Of a stretch of 64,000 nucleotides of DNA, positions 25,587-33,203 are shown one piece after another. The stretch is from Alicycliphilus denitrificans_A (GTDB taxonomy: Bacteria > Pseudomonadota > Gammaproteobacteria > Burkholderiales > Burkholderiaceae_C). Numbering within the stretch: the first letter of the stretch is position 1; each line of letters begins with the position of its first letter. Location: assembly GCF_044792555.1 (NCBI RefSeq), contig NZ_CP126239.1:124001-188000 (forward strand). The letters are read 5' to 3'. The translations under genes and the position numbers were made by a program. The notes beneath the pieces are model-generated. The model was not told the origin of the DNA, made no database searches, and worked only from the letters and a program-made list of their open reading frames with translations.

Positions 25587-26267
25587 ATGACAACCACCAC
25601 TTTCCTGGCCCGCGCCGTTCTTGGCTGCTGCGTGTTGATCGCGTTCAACGCGTTGGCCGCGCCGCCCGACATCAAGCTGCAGCCCGATACGTCGAAGCTG
25701 CGCCCATCGAAGCTGCCGGGCTACGCCATCGCGATGCAGAAATGCGCGATCTGCCATTCGGCGGACTACGTCAACTACCAGCCACCCGGCATGACGCAGA
25801 CGCAGTGGACCGCCGAGATGGCCAAGATGCAGCACACCTACGGTGCGCCGATCAGTGACGATGAGGTCAAGCAGGTGGGTGCCTACCTGGCGGTCGCCTA
25901 CGGGTCCGCAAAGGCCACAGACGCCAGTGTGATCGCCGCATCCACACCCGCGCCAGTGCCGCCCGCTCCGCCAACGTCACCGGGTGCTGCGGCCACGCCA
26001 CCGGCCGGTGGCGCGAGCGTCAATGTGCAGGCGCTTCTGGCGAGCAACGCCTGCCTGAGTTGCCATGGCCTGAACCAGAAGATCGTCGGCCCGGGCTATC
26101 ACGACGTCGCCGAGAAGTACAAGGCCGACCCGCAGGCGCAGTCGAAGCTGGAGGCCAGCATCCGTGGCGGCAGCGTCGGCAAATGGGGCAGCGTGCCGAT
26201 GCCGCCTTTCGCCGCATTGAAACCCGAAGAGGTGAAGGCGCTGGCTGCGTTCGTCTTGAAGCAATAA
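25587..26267 (+). CDS. Diheme cytochrome c (copy 1)
   Basis: This 226-residue exported protein has a signal at residues 1-25 (ending NALAA). Heme 1 is at C53-AI-C56-H57 and heme 2 at C156-LS-C159-H160. The two domains are joined by a Pro/Ala-rich linker (about 121-142). A candidate axial Met is in VPMPPFAAL. It starts 9 bp after the molybdoenzyme stop, so it is the likely electron acceptor of that enzyme, as SorB or SoxD are in known systems. It is identical in copy 2. Confidence 0.92.
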   Translation: MTTTTFLARAVLGCCVLIAFNALAAPPDIKLQPDTSKLRPSKLPGYAIAMQKCAICHSADYVNYQPPGMTQTQWTAEMAKMQHTYGAPISDDEVKQVGAYLAVAYGSAKATDASVIAASTPAPVPPAPPTSPGAAATPPAGGASVNVQALLASNACLSCHGLNQKIVGPGYHDVAEKYKADPQAQSKLEASIRGGSVGKWGSVPMPPFAALKPEEVKALAAFVLKQ

Positions 26268-26331
26268 ACACGTCCCCAACCACCGGAGCAAAGATTCCGG
26301 CACCTTCGAAAACCCTCACGAGATCCAAAAA

Positions 26332-26652
26332 ATGACCCCCACGAATCGCCGCTTTTTCATCATGCAAGTTGCCGGCGCGGCAACTGCGCTGTCCGTCGCC
26401 GCCGCACACGCACAGTCCGGCGGCCCGAAGCTGGCGGAGACCGATCCTCAGGCCATGGCGCTCGGCTACAAGGAAGACACCACCAAGGTCGACGCCAGGA
26501 AATTCCCGAATCACGCGGCCAGCCAGAACTGCGCGAACTGTCAGCTGTTTCAAGGCAGGCCCAAGGAAGCGATGGGTGGCTGTCCGTTGTTCGCCGGCAA
26601 GCAGGTCGCCGCCGCGGGCTGGTGCAGTGCATGGAACAAGAAAGCGGCATGA
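26332..26652 (+). CDS. High-potential iron-sulfur protein (HiPIP) (copy 1)
   Basis: This 106-residue protein has a Tat-type signal (NRRFFIMQVAGAATALSVAAAHA). The four Cys at 67, 70, 84 and 98 are spaced C-x2-C-x13-C-x13-C, in the HiPIP arrangement for one [4Fe-4S] cluster (NCANCQLF, GGCPLF, GWCSAW). It is a soluble periplasmic one-electron carrier that could take electrons from the diheme cytochrome to a terminal oxidase or reaction centre. It overlaps the DUF305 gene by 4 bp. It is identical in copy 2. Confidence 0.93.
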   Translation: MTPTNRRFFIMQVAGAATALSVAAAHAQSGGPKLAETDPQAMALGYKEDTTKVDARKFPNHAASQNCANCQLFQGRPKEAMGGCPLFAGKQVAAAGWCSAWNKKAA

Positions 26653-27053
26653 GCCGCGGCTTCGTTCGCGCCGCTGTCATTGGGTTGATGGTCGCAGCCA
26701 GCTCGTTGGCACAGGCGGCCGATCAGCATGCGCACGGCATGGAGGCCGAAGATGCCGCACCGGCCAGCTTCGTGGCCAGCACAGCCAAACCCTTCGATGC
26801 GCTGATGAAAGACGCGATGACCGTGATGGACCGCGACATGCGCGCCGCGCCCATGAACGGCCAGCCCGCGCACGACTTCATGACCATGATGATTCCCCAT
26901 CACCAAGGCGCCATCGACATGGCCAAGTCGATCCTGCTCAACACGCAAGACCCGGAAGTGCGCAACCTCGCACAGGGAATCATCACCGAGCAGGCCAACG
27001 AGATCCGGCTGATGAAGGCCTGGCTCGCACGCCACGCCTCACCCGCCAAGTAG
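26649..27053 (+). CDS. Exported DUF305 protein (copy 1)
   Basis: This 134-residue protein starts at the ATG at 26649, overlapping the HiPIP stop; a longer in-frame start at 26622 is inside the HiPIP gene. The Sec signal is FVRAAVIGLMVAASSLAQA. The mature part is Met/His rich and carries the DUF305 motif HDFMTMMIPHHQGAIDMAKSIL. DUF305 proteins are ferritin-like and often copper-linked. It is paralogous to 6847-7206 but exported. It is identical in copy 2. Confidence 0.9.
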   Translation: MSRGFVRAAVIGLMVAASSLAQAADQHAHGMEAEDAAPASFVASTAKPFDALMKDAMTVMDRDMRAAPMNGQPAHDFMTMMIPHHQGAIDMAKSILLNTQDPEVRNLAQGIITEQANEIRLMKAWLARHASPAK

Positions 27054-27084
27054 TCGCTCGAGACACGTCGAAGAAGGACCTTCC

Positions 27085-28479
27085 ATGAATTCACTCAAAC
27101 CCCTGGTCCTTGCCACTGCGCTGGCCGTTTCATCTTTCGCTGCATCGGCCGCTTCCAATCCCGGCGACCGTGTCTACACCGCTGACCAGAACACCAACAC
27201 GGTGTCGGTGATCGACCCGAACACCAACACCTTGCTCGGCCAGATCAAGCTGGGCAACCAGCGCCCCGACGTGCTGTCGCCGATCTACAAGGGCGAGATC
27301 AACGTTCATGGCCTCGGCTTCTCGCCCGACCACCGCACGCTGGTCGCCATTGCCAACGGCTCGAACTCGGTGACCTTCATCGACACGGCCACCAACAAGG
27401 TGAAGGGCGTGACCTATGTCGGGCGCTCTCCGCATGAAGCCTTCTTCACGCGCGACGGCAAAGAGGTCTGGGCCGTGGTGCGCGGAGAGAACTACGTCTC
27501 GGTGATCGATGCGAAGACCTTCAAGGAAAAACGCCGGATCGAGACTGCGCCCGGCCCCGGCATGGTGCTGTTCACGCCGGACGGTGGGCGTGCTTTCGTG
27601 GTGTCGAGCTTCACGCCCGAGGTTGCGGTGATCGACACGCGCGCGTACAAGATCGTGAAACGGATTCCGGTCGTGAGTCCGTTCTCGCCGTTCCTGCAGT
27701 TCACGCCGGAGGGCAAGGAAGTCTGGATGGGCCACAAGGACGTCGGCAAGGTCACACGCATCGACGTAAAGTCGATGAGGGTGACCGGCGTGATCGACAC
27801 CGGCTTTATCACCAACCATCTCGGCTTCGCCAAAACATCGCGCGGCACGCTGGCGTATGTCGCGGTAGGTGGCGAGAACGTCGTGAAGGTCTATTCGACC
27901 GATGGCGAGGCGAAGCTGCTCAACACCATCGCGACCGGCGCGTTGCCGCACGGCGTCTGGCCGTCGGACGACAGCGAGCGCATGTACGTCGGCCTGGAAA
28001 ACGGCGATGCGGTCCAGGTGATCGACACCGCCAGCGACAAAGTCACGGCGACGGTGCCGATCGGACAGGCTCCGCAGGCGCTGGTCTACGTTTCGAACGC
28101 CGTGCCTTCAGGGTCCGGCACAGACAACCTGAAGCCGCTGGCGAACGCGGTGCCGGTCAACATCCCGCTCATGCCCGATTCCGGCGACGCCAAGGGCTTC
28201 GTGGTGGCGCGAAATTTCGGCGTGGTCGATGCGCTGGAACTGTTCCTCTACAAGCTCAAGCCGGAGACGGTCTACAGCATCTATGTGGGCGATCAGAAAG
28301 TGCCCGTCGCCAGCTTCAAAACCAATCCGATGGGAATGGCCGACGGCACGGCGATCGGCGAAATCCGCGAGGTCACTCGTCTGCAGTCGGAAGCCAATCC
28401 TAAGACCGCATCGATCGTGGTCATCGAAGGCGATGGGCCGATGGATGCAGCCAAGGTGGTACTGCGCAGCCCGAAGTGA
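27085..28479 (+). CDS. Exported beta-propeller with C-terminal extra domain (copy 1)
   Basis: This 464-residue protein has a Sec signal (LVLATALAVSSFAASA). Residues about 27-345 are YVTN-type repeats (DRVYTADQNTNTVSVIDPNT, GRSPHEAFFTRDGKEVWAVV, LGFAKTSRGTLAYVAVGGEN). Residues about 350-464 form a separate beta-rich domain (FVVARNFGVVDALELFLYKL, YSIYVGDQKVPVASFKTNP). The PHE-FTR-RGE blade matches the Tat-exported propeller at 5423, so modules A and B each carry one. It overlaps the Nmad2 gene by 4 bp. It is identical in copy 2. Confidence 0.88.
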   Translation: MNSLKPLVLATALAVSSFAASAASNPGDRVYTADQNTNTVSVIDPNTNTLLGQIKLGNQRPDVLSPIYKGEINVHGLGFSPDHRTLVAIANGSNSVTFIDTATNKVKGVTYVGRSPHEAFFTRDGKEVWAVVRGENYVSVIDAKTFKEKRRIETAPGPGMVLFTPDGGRAFVVSSFTPEVAVIDTRAYKIVKRIPVVSPFSPFLQFTPEGKEVWMGHKDVGKVTRIDVKSMRVTGVIDTGFITNHLGFAKTSRGTLAYVAVGGENVVKVYSTDGEAKLLNTIATGALPHGVWPSDDSERMYVGLENGDAVQVIDTASDKVTATVPIGQAPQALVYVSNAVPSGSGTDNLKPLANAVPVNIPLMPDSGDAKGFVVARNFGVVDALELFLYKLKPETVYSIYVGDQKVPVASFKTNPMGMADGTAIGEIREVTRLQSEANPKTASIVVIEGDGPMDAAKVVLRSPK

Positions 28480-29066
28480 TCGAAGGCCCGCGCATCTTTC
28501 GGTACGTCGTGCGGCAAGACCGCGGCGGGTCGCCGAATCCTTTTCACGGCTGGTGCTCGCTCGCGGTGTGCAAGCCGCAGATTCGTCGCTCGGCACGCGT
28601 CGGCGACTGGATCCTCGGCCTGCGCAGCCGTCACAACGACCAGCTCATCTACGCGATGCGCGTCGATGAAGTCATGGCGCTGGGCGACTACTGGGCGGAC
28701 CCGCGTTTTGTCGCCAAGCAACCTGGCGGCGACGGCCCCCCGGACAATTTCTACCGTGCGATGGCGAACGGTTCGATGAAGCAGGTGGCCAACACGTTGC
28801 ACGACGACAGCGAGGCCGCGCGAGACATCGCGGGCCTCAACGCACTGGTGTCATGGCATTTCTGGTACTTCGGCGACCAGAGCCCGCCGCTGCCGACCGA
28901 TCTGGTGCACCTGACGCATTCGGGCCAGGGACACTCGCTGCACCGGCAGCGGCGGGCTGATGATGTCGCCGTGCTGCAGCACTGGCTGGACCACTGGCCG
29001 ATGGGCCGCAATGGAGCGCCTGTCGATGCCTGGCGGCCGCGCGTGGTCGCCACGAGGCGGGCCTGA
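28476..29066 (+). CDS. Nmad2 (nucleotide-modification-associated) domain protein (copy 1)
   Basis: This 196-residue protein starts with GTG at 28476. The core FRYVVRQDRGGSPNPFHGWC, SLAVCKPQIRRSARVGDWIL and YAMRVDEVMALGDYW are characteristic of the Nmad2 family. That family was predicted from comparative genomics to act with DNA base hypermodification. There is no signal peptide, so it is cytoplasmic although it is translationally coupled to a periplasmic redox operon. This is an odd placement. It could be a nucleotide-binding regulator. It is identical in copy 2. Confidence 0.8.
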   Translation: MIEGPRIFRYVVRQDRGGSPNPFHGWCSLAVCKPQIRRSARVGDWILGLRSRHNDQLIYAMRVDEVMALGDYWADPRFVAKQPGGDGPPDNFYRAMANGSMKQVANTLHDDSEAARDIAGLNALVSWHFWYFGDQSPPLPTDLVHLTHSGQGHSLHRQRRADDVAVLQHWLDHWPMGRNGAPVDAWRPRVVATRRA

Positions 29067-29106
29067 AGCCGCGGTGGTCAAGCGCTGCTCTTTTTCAATT
29101 TTTCTG

Positions 29107-29748
29107 ATGAGACTCTCGATGACCTTCCAGCCATTTGTTGCAGCGGCATTCGCCATCGCCATCGCAGCCGGTGCCCCGCCCGTTTTTGCACATGGCGACG
29201 ACAGGCCGGCCGCAGTCCCCGGTGGTGCCGAACTGCTCATACAGGGCGGGCAACTCGGCAAGTCCGTGTTTCCTGACGGCAATACCGCCCGTGGCGGCCA
29301 AGGCCAGCCGGTGGATGGCATCGAAGGTTCAAGCCAGGAGATGCTCAAGACCCATTTCCATGCCCACCTGGCCATTTACCACAAGGGCGAACAGATCGCA
29401 GTGCCACGCGGCATCGGCATCATTGCGCCGCTGCGCATCGATCGCGGTTTTGTCAGCGGCGGTAAGGGCTACTACTGGCTGCACACGCATGATGCCAGCG
29501 GCATCCTGCATGTCGAATCGCCAAACGACCGGGTGTACACGCTGGGCAACTTCTTCGACGTGTGGGGACAGCCGTTGGCGGCCGACAACGTGGCGGGGTT
29601 CAAGGGCGCGCTGCGGGTGTATGTCAACGGCAAGGTGCAATTCACGCCGGTGCGCGACCTTCCGCTGAAGCCGCACGACCAGATCGCGCTGGTGATCGGG
29701 CAACCCTCGGCGTCTCCTGTGATCTACACGTTTCCCGATGGACTGTGA
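29107..29748 (+). CDS. Exported His-motif protein of unknown function (copy 1)
   Basis: The start is placed at the ATG at 29107 (213 residues); ATG 29119 is also possible. The signal peptide ends in AGAPPVFA. Two conserved His clusters are visible, THFHAHLAIYHKGEQIAVPRGIG and YWLHTHDASGILHVESP, followed by TLGNFFDVWGQPLAADNV. The pattern suggests a metal-binding beta-sandwich or cupin-like protein. I have seen this layout in hypothetical proteins but know no function. It is the last plus-strand gene of module B. It is identical in copy 2. Confidence 0.8.
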   Translation: MRLSMTFQPFVAAAFAIAIAAGAPPVFAHGDDRPAAVPGGAELLIQGGQLGKSVFPDGNTARGGQGQPVDGIEGSSQEMLKTHFHAHLAIYHKGEQIAVPRGIGIIAPLRIDRGFVSGGKGYYWLHTHDASGILHVESPNDRVYTLGNFFDVWGQPLAADNVAGFKGALRVYVNGKVQFTPVRDLPLKPHDQIALVIGQPSASPVIYTFPDGL

Positions 29749-29763
29749 AGTACGGGCCAAGCT

Positions 29764-30378
29764 TCAGTGCATCACGCAGTGGCAATAGACAAACTGCTGC
29801 TCCACGCCTGCGGGTGTCCGATGGGCTTCCGACGCATGTTCGACGAGTTTGAAGGCGTCGCCGAACTCGGCGTGCAGCGCATCGGGCGCATACCGCATCA
29901 CCGGGAGCCCGCTGCACTGTATCGGCCCGTCCGGCCCGAACACCGCGACGATGACGTGACCGCCCGGGCGCACGGCCTGGCGCATTTGCGCGATGTAGGC
30001 ATGGCGTTGCTCGGGCGTGGTCATGAAATGAAAGACGGCCCTGTCGTGCCAGATGTCGTAGGCTTGTGCGGGCAAGGCAAGCTGAGTGATGTCTCCCACA
30101 AGCCAGCGCACGAGGCCAGCGTTTGAGGCAAGCCGTTGACGGGCCACTTCGAGAGCCCGTTTTGAGATGTCGAGCACGGTGACGTCGAAGCCATCCAGTT
30201 TCAGCAGGTCGTCCGCCAGTGTCGAAGAACCGCCTCCGACGTCGATGATCCGAGTCTGCTCGCCAGCGACAATTCGCTGAATAAGGCCGAGAGACTGGTC
30301 CGCGCGCGGTTGAAACCAGCTCAACGCACTGGACGACTTTGTGCTGTAGACACGCTCCCAATGCGACTTGTACTGCAT
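29764..30378 (-). CDS. Class I SAM-dependent methyltransferase (copy 1)
   Basis: This 204-residue protein starts HWERVYSTKSSSALSWFQ. Motif I is IIDVGGGSSTLADDLL, the acidic loop is VTVLDISKRALEVARQRL, and the post-motif region is YDIWHDRAVFHFMTTPEQR. The fold is that of small thiopurine/tellurite-type methyltransferases. The substrate is unknown. It lies 57 bp after the anti-sigma gene in the same direction, so it may be the last gene of the sigma operon that starts at the promoter 32258-32285. It is identical in copy 2. Confidence 0.88.
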   Translation of the reverse strand: MQYKSHWERVYSTKSSSALSWFQPRADQSLGLIQRIVAGEQTRIIDVGGGSSTLADDLLKLDGFDVTVLDISKRALEVARQRLASNAGLVRWLVGDITQLALPAQAYDIWHDRAVFHFMTTPEQRHAYIAQMRQAVRPGGHVIVAVFGPDGPIQCSGLPVMRYAPDALHAEFGDAFKLVEHASEAHRTPAGVEQQFVYCHCVMH

Positions 30379-30435
30379 GGTTCCAATTCCTGAAGATTTG
30401 CGGATCGAAAAGATCTCGCGCGTCGAAAGACCAAA

Positions 30436-31272
30436 TTACTTGCGCGCTTCAAGCTGGCTGTAAACCGCCTCGGCAACGCGCAGCATCTCCTGCTTGCTGT
30501 TGCCCGACGAGATGGCGTAGCCGAAGTCCTTGTCGACCCAATAGAAGACATTCACCGGACCGTCCTGACCGAACTTGAAAGCCGTCTCGCGTCCGGCGTC
30601 CTCGCGGGTGACATACAGCGTCAGGCGCTCTCCCTTCGCGCCGCCGAACATGAACTGTGCCACCGGCCCCTTGTCGCCCGGCAGCAGCCGCCCGCCGATG
30701 AGCTCGTAGCCCAGGGCGCGCAAGTCGGGCGGTTTCACTTCGGCGCCCATGCGTTTGGTCAGCCAGGTGACGAGCGCCTGCTCCTGGTCGGCGCCGACTT
30801 CCACCGGGCGACGCACGTCCGGGCTGTAGACCACGTGAGCCACGGCGGCGCGGTGGGCGAAACCATTGAGCGTGCCGGCCTTCGCAGCGGCCAGCGTGGC
30901 GCTGCGCTGCAACTGCCCGTCATAGGCGCCGCGGCCCCACCAGGCCGACCCGGTGCTGACGACCGCGATCGCCACGCCGGCCGCCAGCGATCGCCATGGC
31001 CAGTCCTGCCAGCCGGCCCCCGGCGCCGGCTTCAAAGGCAGGCGCAACGGCAAGGGCTCGGACAGGACCGGGTCGAGCATCTGCTTGAGCGCCAGGTTCT
31101 GGGCGCGCCAGTCGTCCACGCGCTGGCGTTCGGCCGGGTGGGCATCCAGGAAGGCATCGATCTCTACATGCCGCGCAGGGTCCAGAAGCTGATCCGCATA
31201 AGCATGCAGATCGGCTTCGGTCACCGGCTTGATGCCGTCGGAGGAAATGGGTTTGAGTGGGGGAGCGTCCAT
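30436..31272 (-). CDS. Transmembrane anti-sigma factor (module B, copy 1)
   Basis: This 278-residue protein is read from the ATG at 31272, which lies one base after the sigma stop; a longer frame upstream overlaps the sigma gene. The N-terminus KPVTEADLHAYADQLLDPAR is RsiW-like. A membrane helix follows (LAAGVAIAVVSTGSAWWG). The periplasmic domain has FAHRAAVAHVVYSPDVRRPVEVG and VNVFYWVDKDFGYAISSGN. It is homologous along its length to 4331-5233. It would restrain the 31274-31798 sigma. Copy 2 has a 2-base deletion near the start. Confidence 0.9.
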   Translation of the reverse strand: MDAPPLKPISSDGIKPVTEADLHAYADQLLDPARHVEIDAFLDAHPAERQRVDDWRAQNLALKQMLDPVLSEPLPLRLPLKPAPGAGWQDWPWRSLAAGVAIAVVSTGSAWWGRGAYDGQLQRSATLAAAKAGTLNGFAHRAAVAHVVYSPDVRRPVEVGADQEQALVTWLTKRMGAEVKPPDLRALGYELIGGRLLPGDKGPVAQFMFGGAKGERLTLYVTREDAGRETAFKFGQDGPVNVFYWVDKDFGYAISSGNSKQEMLRVAEAVYSQLEARK

Positions 31273-31273
31273 G

Positions 31274-31798
31274 TCACTTGATCCTACGCAGGGGCGCGGC
31301 AACTTGGGCTGATGGCGCACGGCCTTGCAGTTCCTGTCGCAGCCTGTCGCGGCCGCGCGCCAGCCGCGACATCACCGTGCCGATGGGCACGCCCAGCGCT
31401 GTGGCGGCTTCCGCATAGCTCATTTCCTCGACCGCGATGAGCAGCATCACCTCGCGTTGCTCCACAGGCAACCGCTGCAGGACACGGTCCAAATCGCGGA
31501 CCTCGATGCCGTCGGACTGGCTGGCGCGCTGCGGGATGTCGGGCAGGTCGTCGCCCGCGCTGTCCTCGGGTCGGCTACTCCTGGCGCGTACGCCGTCGAT
31601 GAAGTGGTTGTGCATGATGCCGAACATCCAGGCGCGGATGTCGCCGCGTTTCTGCCAGAGCGATAAGCGGCTCCAAGCCCGCTCCAGCGTGTCCTGCACC
31701 AGGTCGTCGGCCCGCGCGGTGTCTGCCACCAGCCCGCGCGCGTAACGGCGCAGGCTGGGAATGCAGGCGACGATCGCGGCTTCGTCCTGTGCGCGCAT
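31274..31798 (-). CDS. ECF sigma factor (module B, copy 1, intact)
   Basis: This is a 174-residue protein. Region 2 is RRYARGLVADTARADDLVQDTLERAW with DIRAWMFGIMHNHFIDGV. Region 4 is LPVEQREVMLLIAVEEMSYA then TALGVPIGTVMSRLARGRDRLR. Region 4 nearly matches the module A sigma, implying a shared -35 target. It lies 36 bp after the exported repeat protein and is followed at once by its anti-sigma. The operon promoter at 32258-32285 matches the GGAATA-N16-CGTC class, so it is probably autoregulated. Copy 2 is frameshifted by a 4-base insertion. Confidence 0.93.
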   Translation of the reverse strand: MRAQDEAAIVACIPSLRRYARGLVADTARADDLVQDTLERAWSRLSLWQKRGDIRAWMFGIMHNHFIDGVRARSSRPEDSAGDDLPDIPQRASQSDGIEVRDLDRVLQRLPVEQREVMLLIAVEEMSYAEAATALGVPIGTVMSRLARGRDRLRQELQGRAPSAQVAAPLRRIK

Positions 31799-31834
31799 GG
31801 GCTGAGGCGTTGTGCTCTCTGCGGTTCTGGTCGA

Positions 31835-32212
31835 TCAGGGCTTGATGACGTGCCAGACGTTCTTAAAGTTGTCGCCAGTCATGTCGCCGACCTTCATGTC
31901 GGACTTGTACAGGTACACCGGCTTGCCCTTGTAGGCCCATTGCTTGGTGCCGTCGTCGCGGGTGACGATGCTCATGTCGCCTTCGGGCTTGGCATCGGCC
32001 TCTGCCATGACCGGCGGCCACAGGCCGGCGCACGGGCCGTTGCAGGCGCTCTTGCCGCTGCCCGCGACGTCGTTGTCGAAGGTGTAGAGCGTCATGCCGC
32101 TGGTGTTGACCAGCATGCCGCCGGCCGTCTTGACCGGAGCGGCGGCCATGGCGGCGCCAGAGGCGAGTGCGGCGAGCGCAAGAATCACGGTGGGCAGAAG
32201 GGAAGATTTCAT
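31835..32212 (-). CDS. Exported PF03640-type repeat protein (copy 1)
   Basis: This 125-residue protein has a Sec signal (LLPTVILALAALASGAAMA). The mature domain MLVNTSGMTLYTFDNDVAGSG, CNGPCAGLWPPV and TRDDGTKQWAYKGKPVYLYKSD shows the pair of YTF..D / W.y.g.PlY repeats of the secreted lipoprotein-15 family. Function is unknown and it often appears in ECF sigma operons. No lipobox Cys is seen. It is the first gene behind the ECF promoter. It is identical in copy 2. Confidence 0.9.
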   Translation of the reverse strand: MKSSLLPTVILALAALASGAAMAAAPVKTAGGMLVNTSGMTLYTFDNDVAGSGKSACNGPCAGLWPPVMAEADAKPEGDMSIVTRDDGTKQWAYKGKPVYLYKSDMKVGDMTGDNFKNVWHVIKP

Positions 32213-32257
32213 GGGAAGTCCTGTGGAAGATGGAATTGATCAGAGCTGACATCCATA

Positions 32258-32285
32258 CAGACGCTTAGCCGCCTGCGTTTATTCC
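32258..32285 (-). promoter_or_regulatory. ECF-sigma-type promoter for the module B sigma operon (copy 1)
   Basis: On the minus strand: GGAATA (32285-32280), 16 bp, then CGTCTG (32263-32258). It lies 46 bp upstream of the exported repeat protein gene, whose operon includes the sigma and anti-sigma genes. Confidence 0.75.
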
Positions 32286-32291
32286 GCTGTC

Positions 32292-33143
32292 TCAAAGAAT
32301 TTTTGAGATAGGCGCCAGCACAGATGGCTGCCAGATGCATTGCAGATGCAGTGTGCGACCAGCGCCTGACTCATAGGCACGCATTTCGCCGTTGGCGATC
32401 TCCAGACACGAGACCGCGTGTTCACTGAGTTCTTCAAGCTGCATCACCAGCGCCCGCAGGCTGTTGCCATGACCAACGACAGCTACCGTTTGGGCCGACG
32501 CCAATGATGGTTCGATCAGCTCCTGCCAGAGCGCGGTCACCCGCAGAACGGTTTGCGCGAGTGATTCCGCCAAGGGCAGGGGTTCCAGCCCTGTGCAGGG
32601 TGGTTCCATCGATGGATCCATCGCCACCCGACCGACATTGTTCTGAGTCCACGGCGGCGGTACCGCGCGGTAGGACCTGCGCCAGGCTTGCACCTGATCG
32701 GCACCGTACCGGGCGATGGCTTCGGCCTTGGATGACCCCGTCAATGCACCATAGTGCCGCTCGTTCAAGCGCCAGTCGGCTGTGCGTGGCGCCGATGGAC
32801 TTCCTGCTGCGAGCAGCAAGCAGTCGACAGACCGTATGCAACGGACCAGCATGGAAGAGAAGACGCGGTCGACGACCAGACCTGACCGCCGAATCGCACG
32901 GCCGGCCTCCTGCATCTGACGCACACCCCGCGGCGTGAGACCCACGTCGGCCCAGCCGGTGAAACGCTGTGCCAGGTTCCATTCGGACTCACCGTGCCGG
33001 ATGAGCAGCAGTTGCACCTGCGATCGTGGCGCCGACACGTTCAATCGCCCTGCCTGTCGGCATGCGGATCCAGCGGCGTGGGTGTCCTCAGCCGGGCCAG
33101 TGAACATCGCAGATGCGGCGGCGATGCCCAGACGAGCGCGCAA
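32292..33143 (-). CDS. 2,3-bisphosphoglycerate-dependent phosphoglycerate-mutase-like protein (copy 1)
   Basis: The frame has 283 codons. The histidine phosphatase core begins QLLLIRHGESEWNLAQRFTGWADVGLTPRG (phospho-acceptor His in RHG). It continues through DWRLNERHYGALTG to VAVVGHGNSLRALVMQLEEL, all GpmA landmarks. About 40 residues precede the core and look non-conserved, so the true start may be a GTG near 33038. It could be a glycolytic enzyme or a related phosphatase. The accessory location suggests a non-housekeeping copy. It is identical in copy 2. Confidence 0.85.
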   Translation of the reverse strand: MRARLGIAAASAMFTGPAEDTHAAGSACRQAGRLNVSAPRSQVQLLLIRHGESEWNLAQRFTGWADVGLTPRGVRQMQEAGRAIRRSGLVVDRVFSSMLVRCIRSVDCLLLAAGSPSAPRTADWRLNERHYGALTGSSKAEAIARYGADQVQAWRRSYRAVPPPWTQNNVGRVAMDPSMEPPCTGLEPLPLAESLAQTVLRVTALWQELIEPSLASAQTVAVVGHGNSLRALVMQLEELSEHAVSCLEIANGEMRAYESGAGRTLHLQCIWQPSVLAPISKIL

Positions 33144-33203
33144 GCAAGGTGCCTGTTCATGATCTTCTTTAGATTCGGGATTTTTCGAAACATGATCTGA
33201 GTG

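Noticed and set aside
23574..25835. 753-codon open frame on the minus strand
   Set aside because: It lies antisense to the acfC-like, molybdoenzyme and cytochrome genes, with no domain motifs. Long antisense frames are common in GC-rich DNA.
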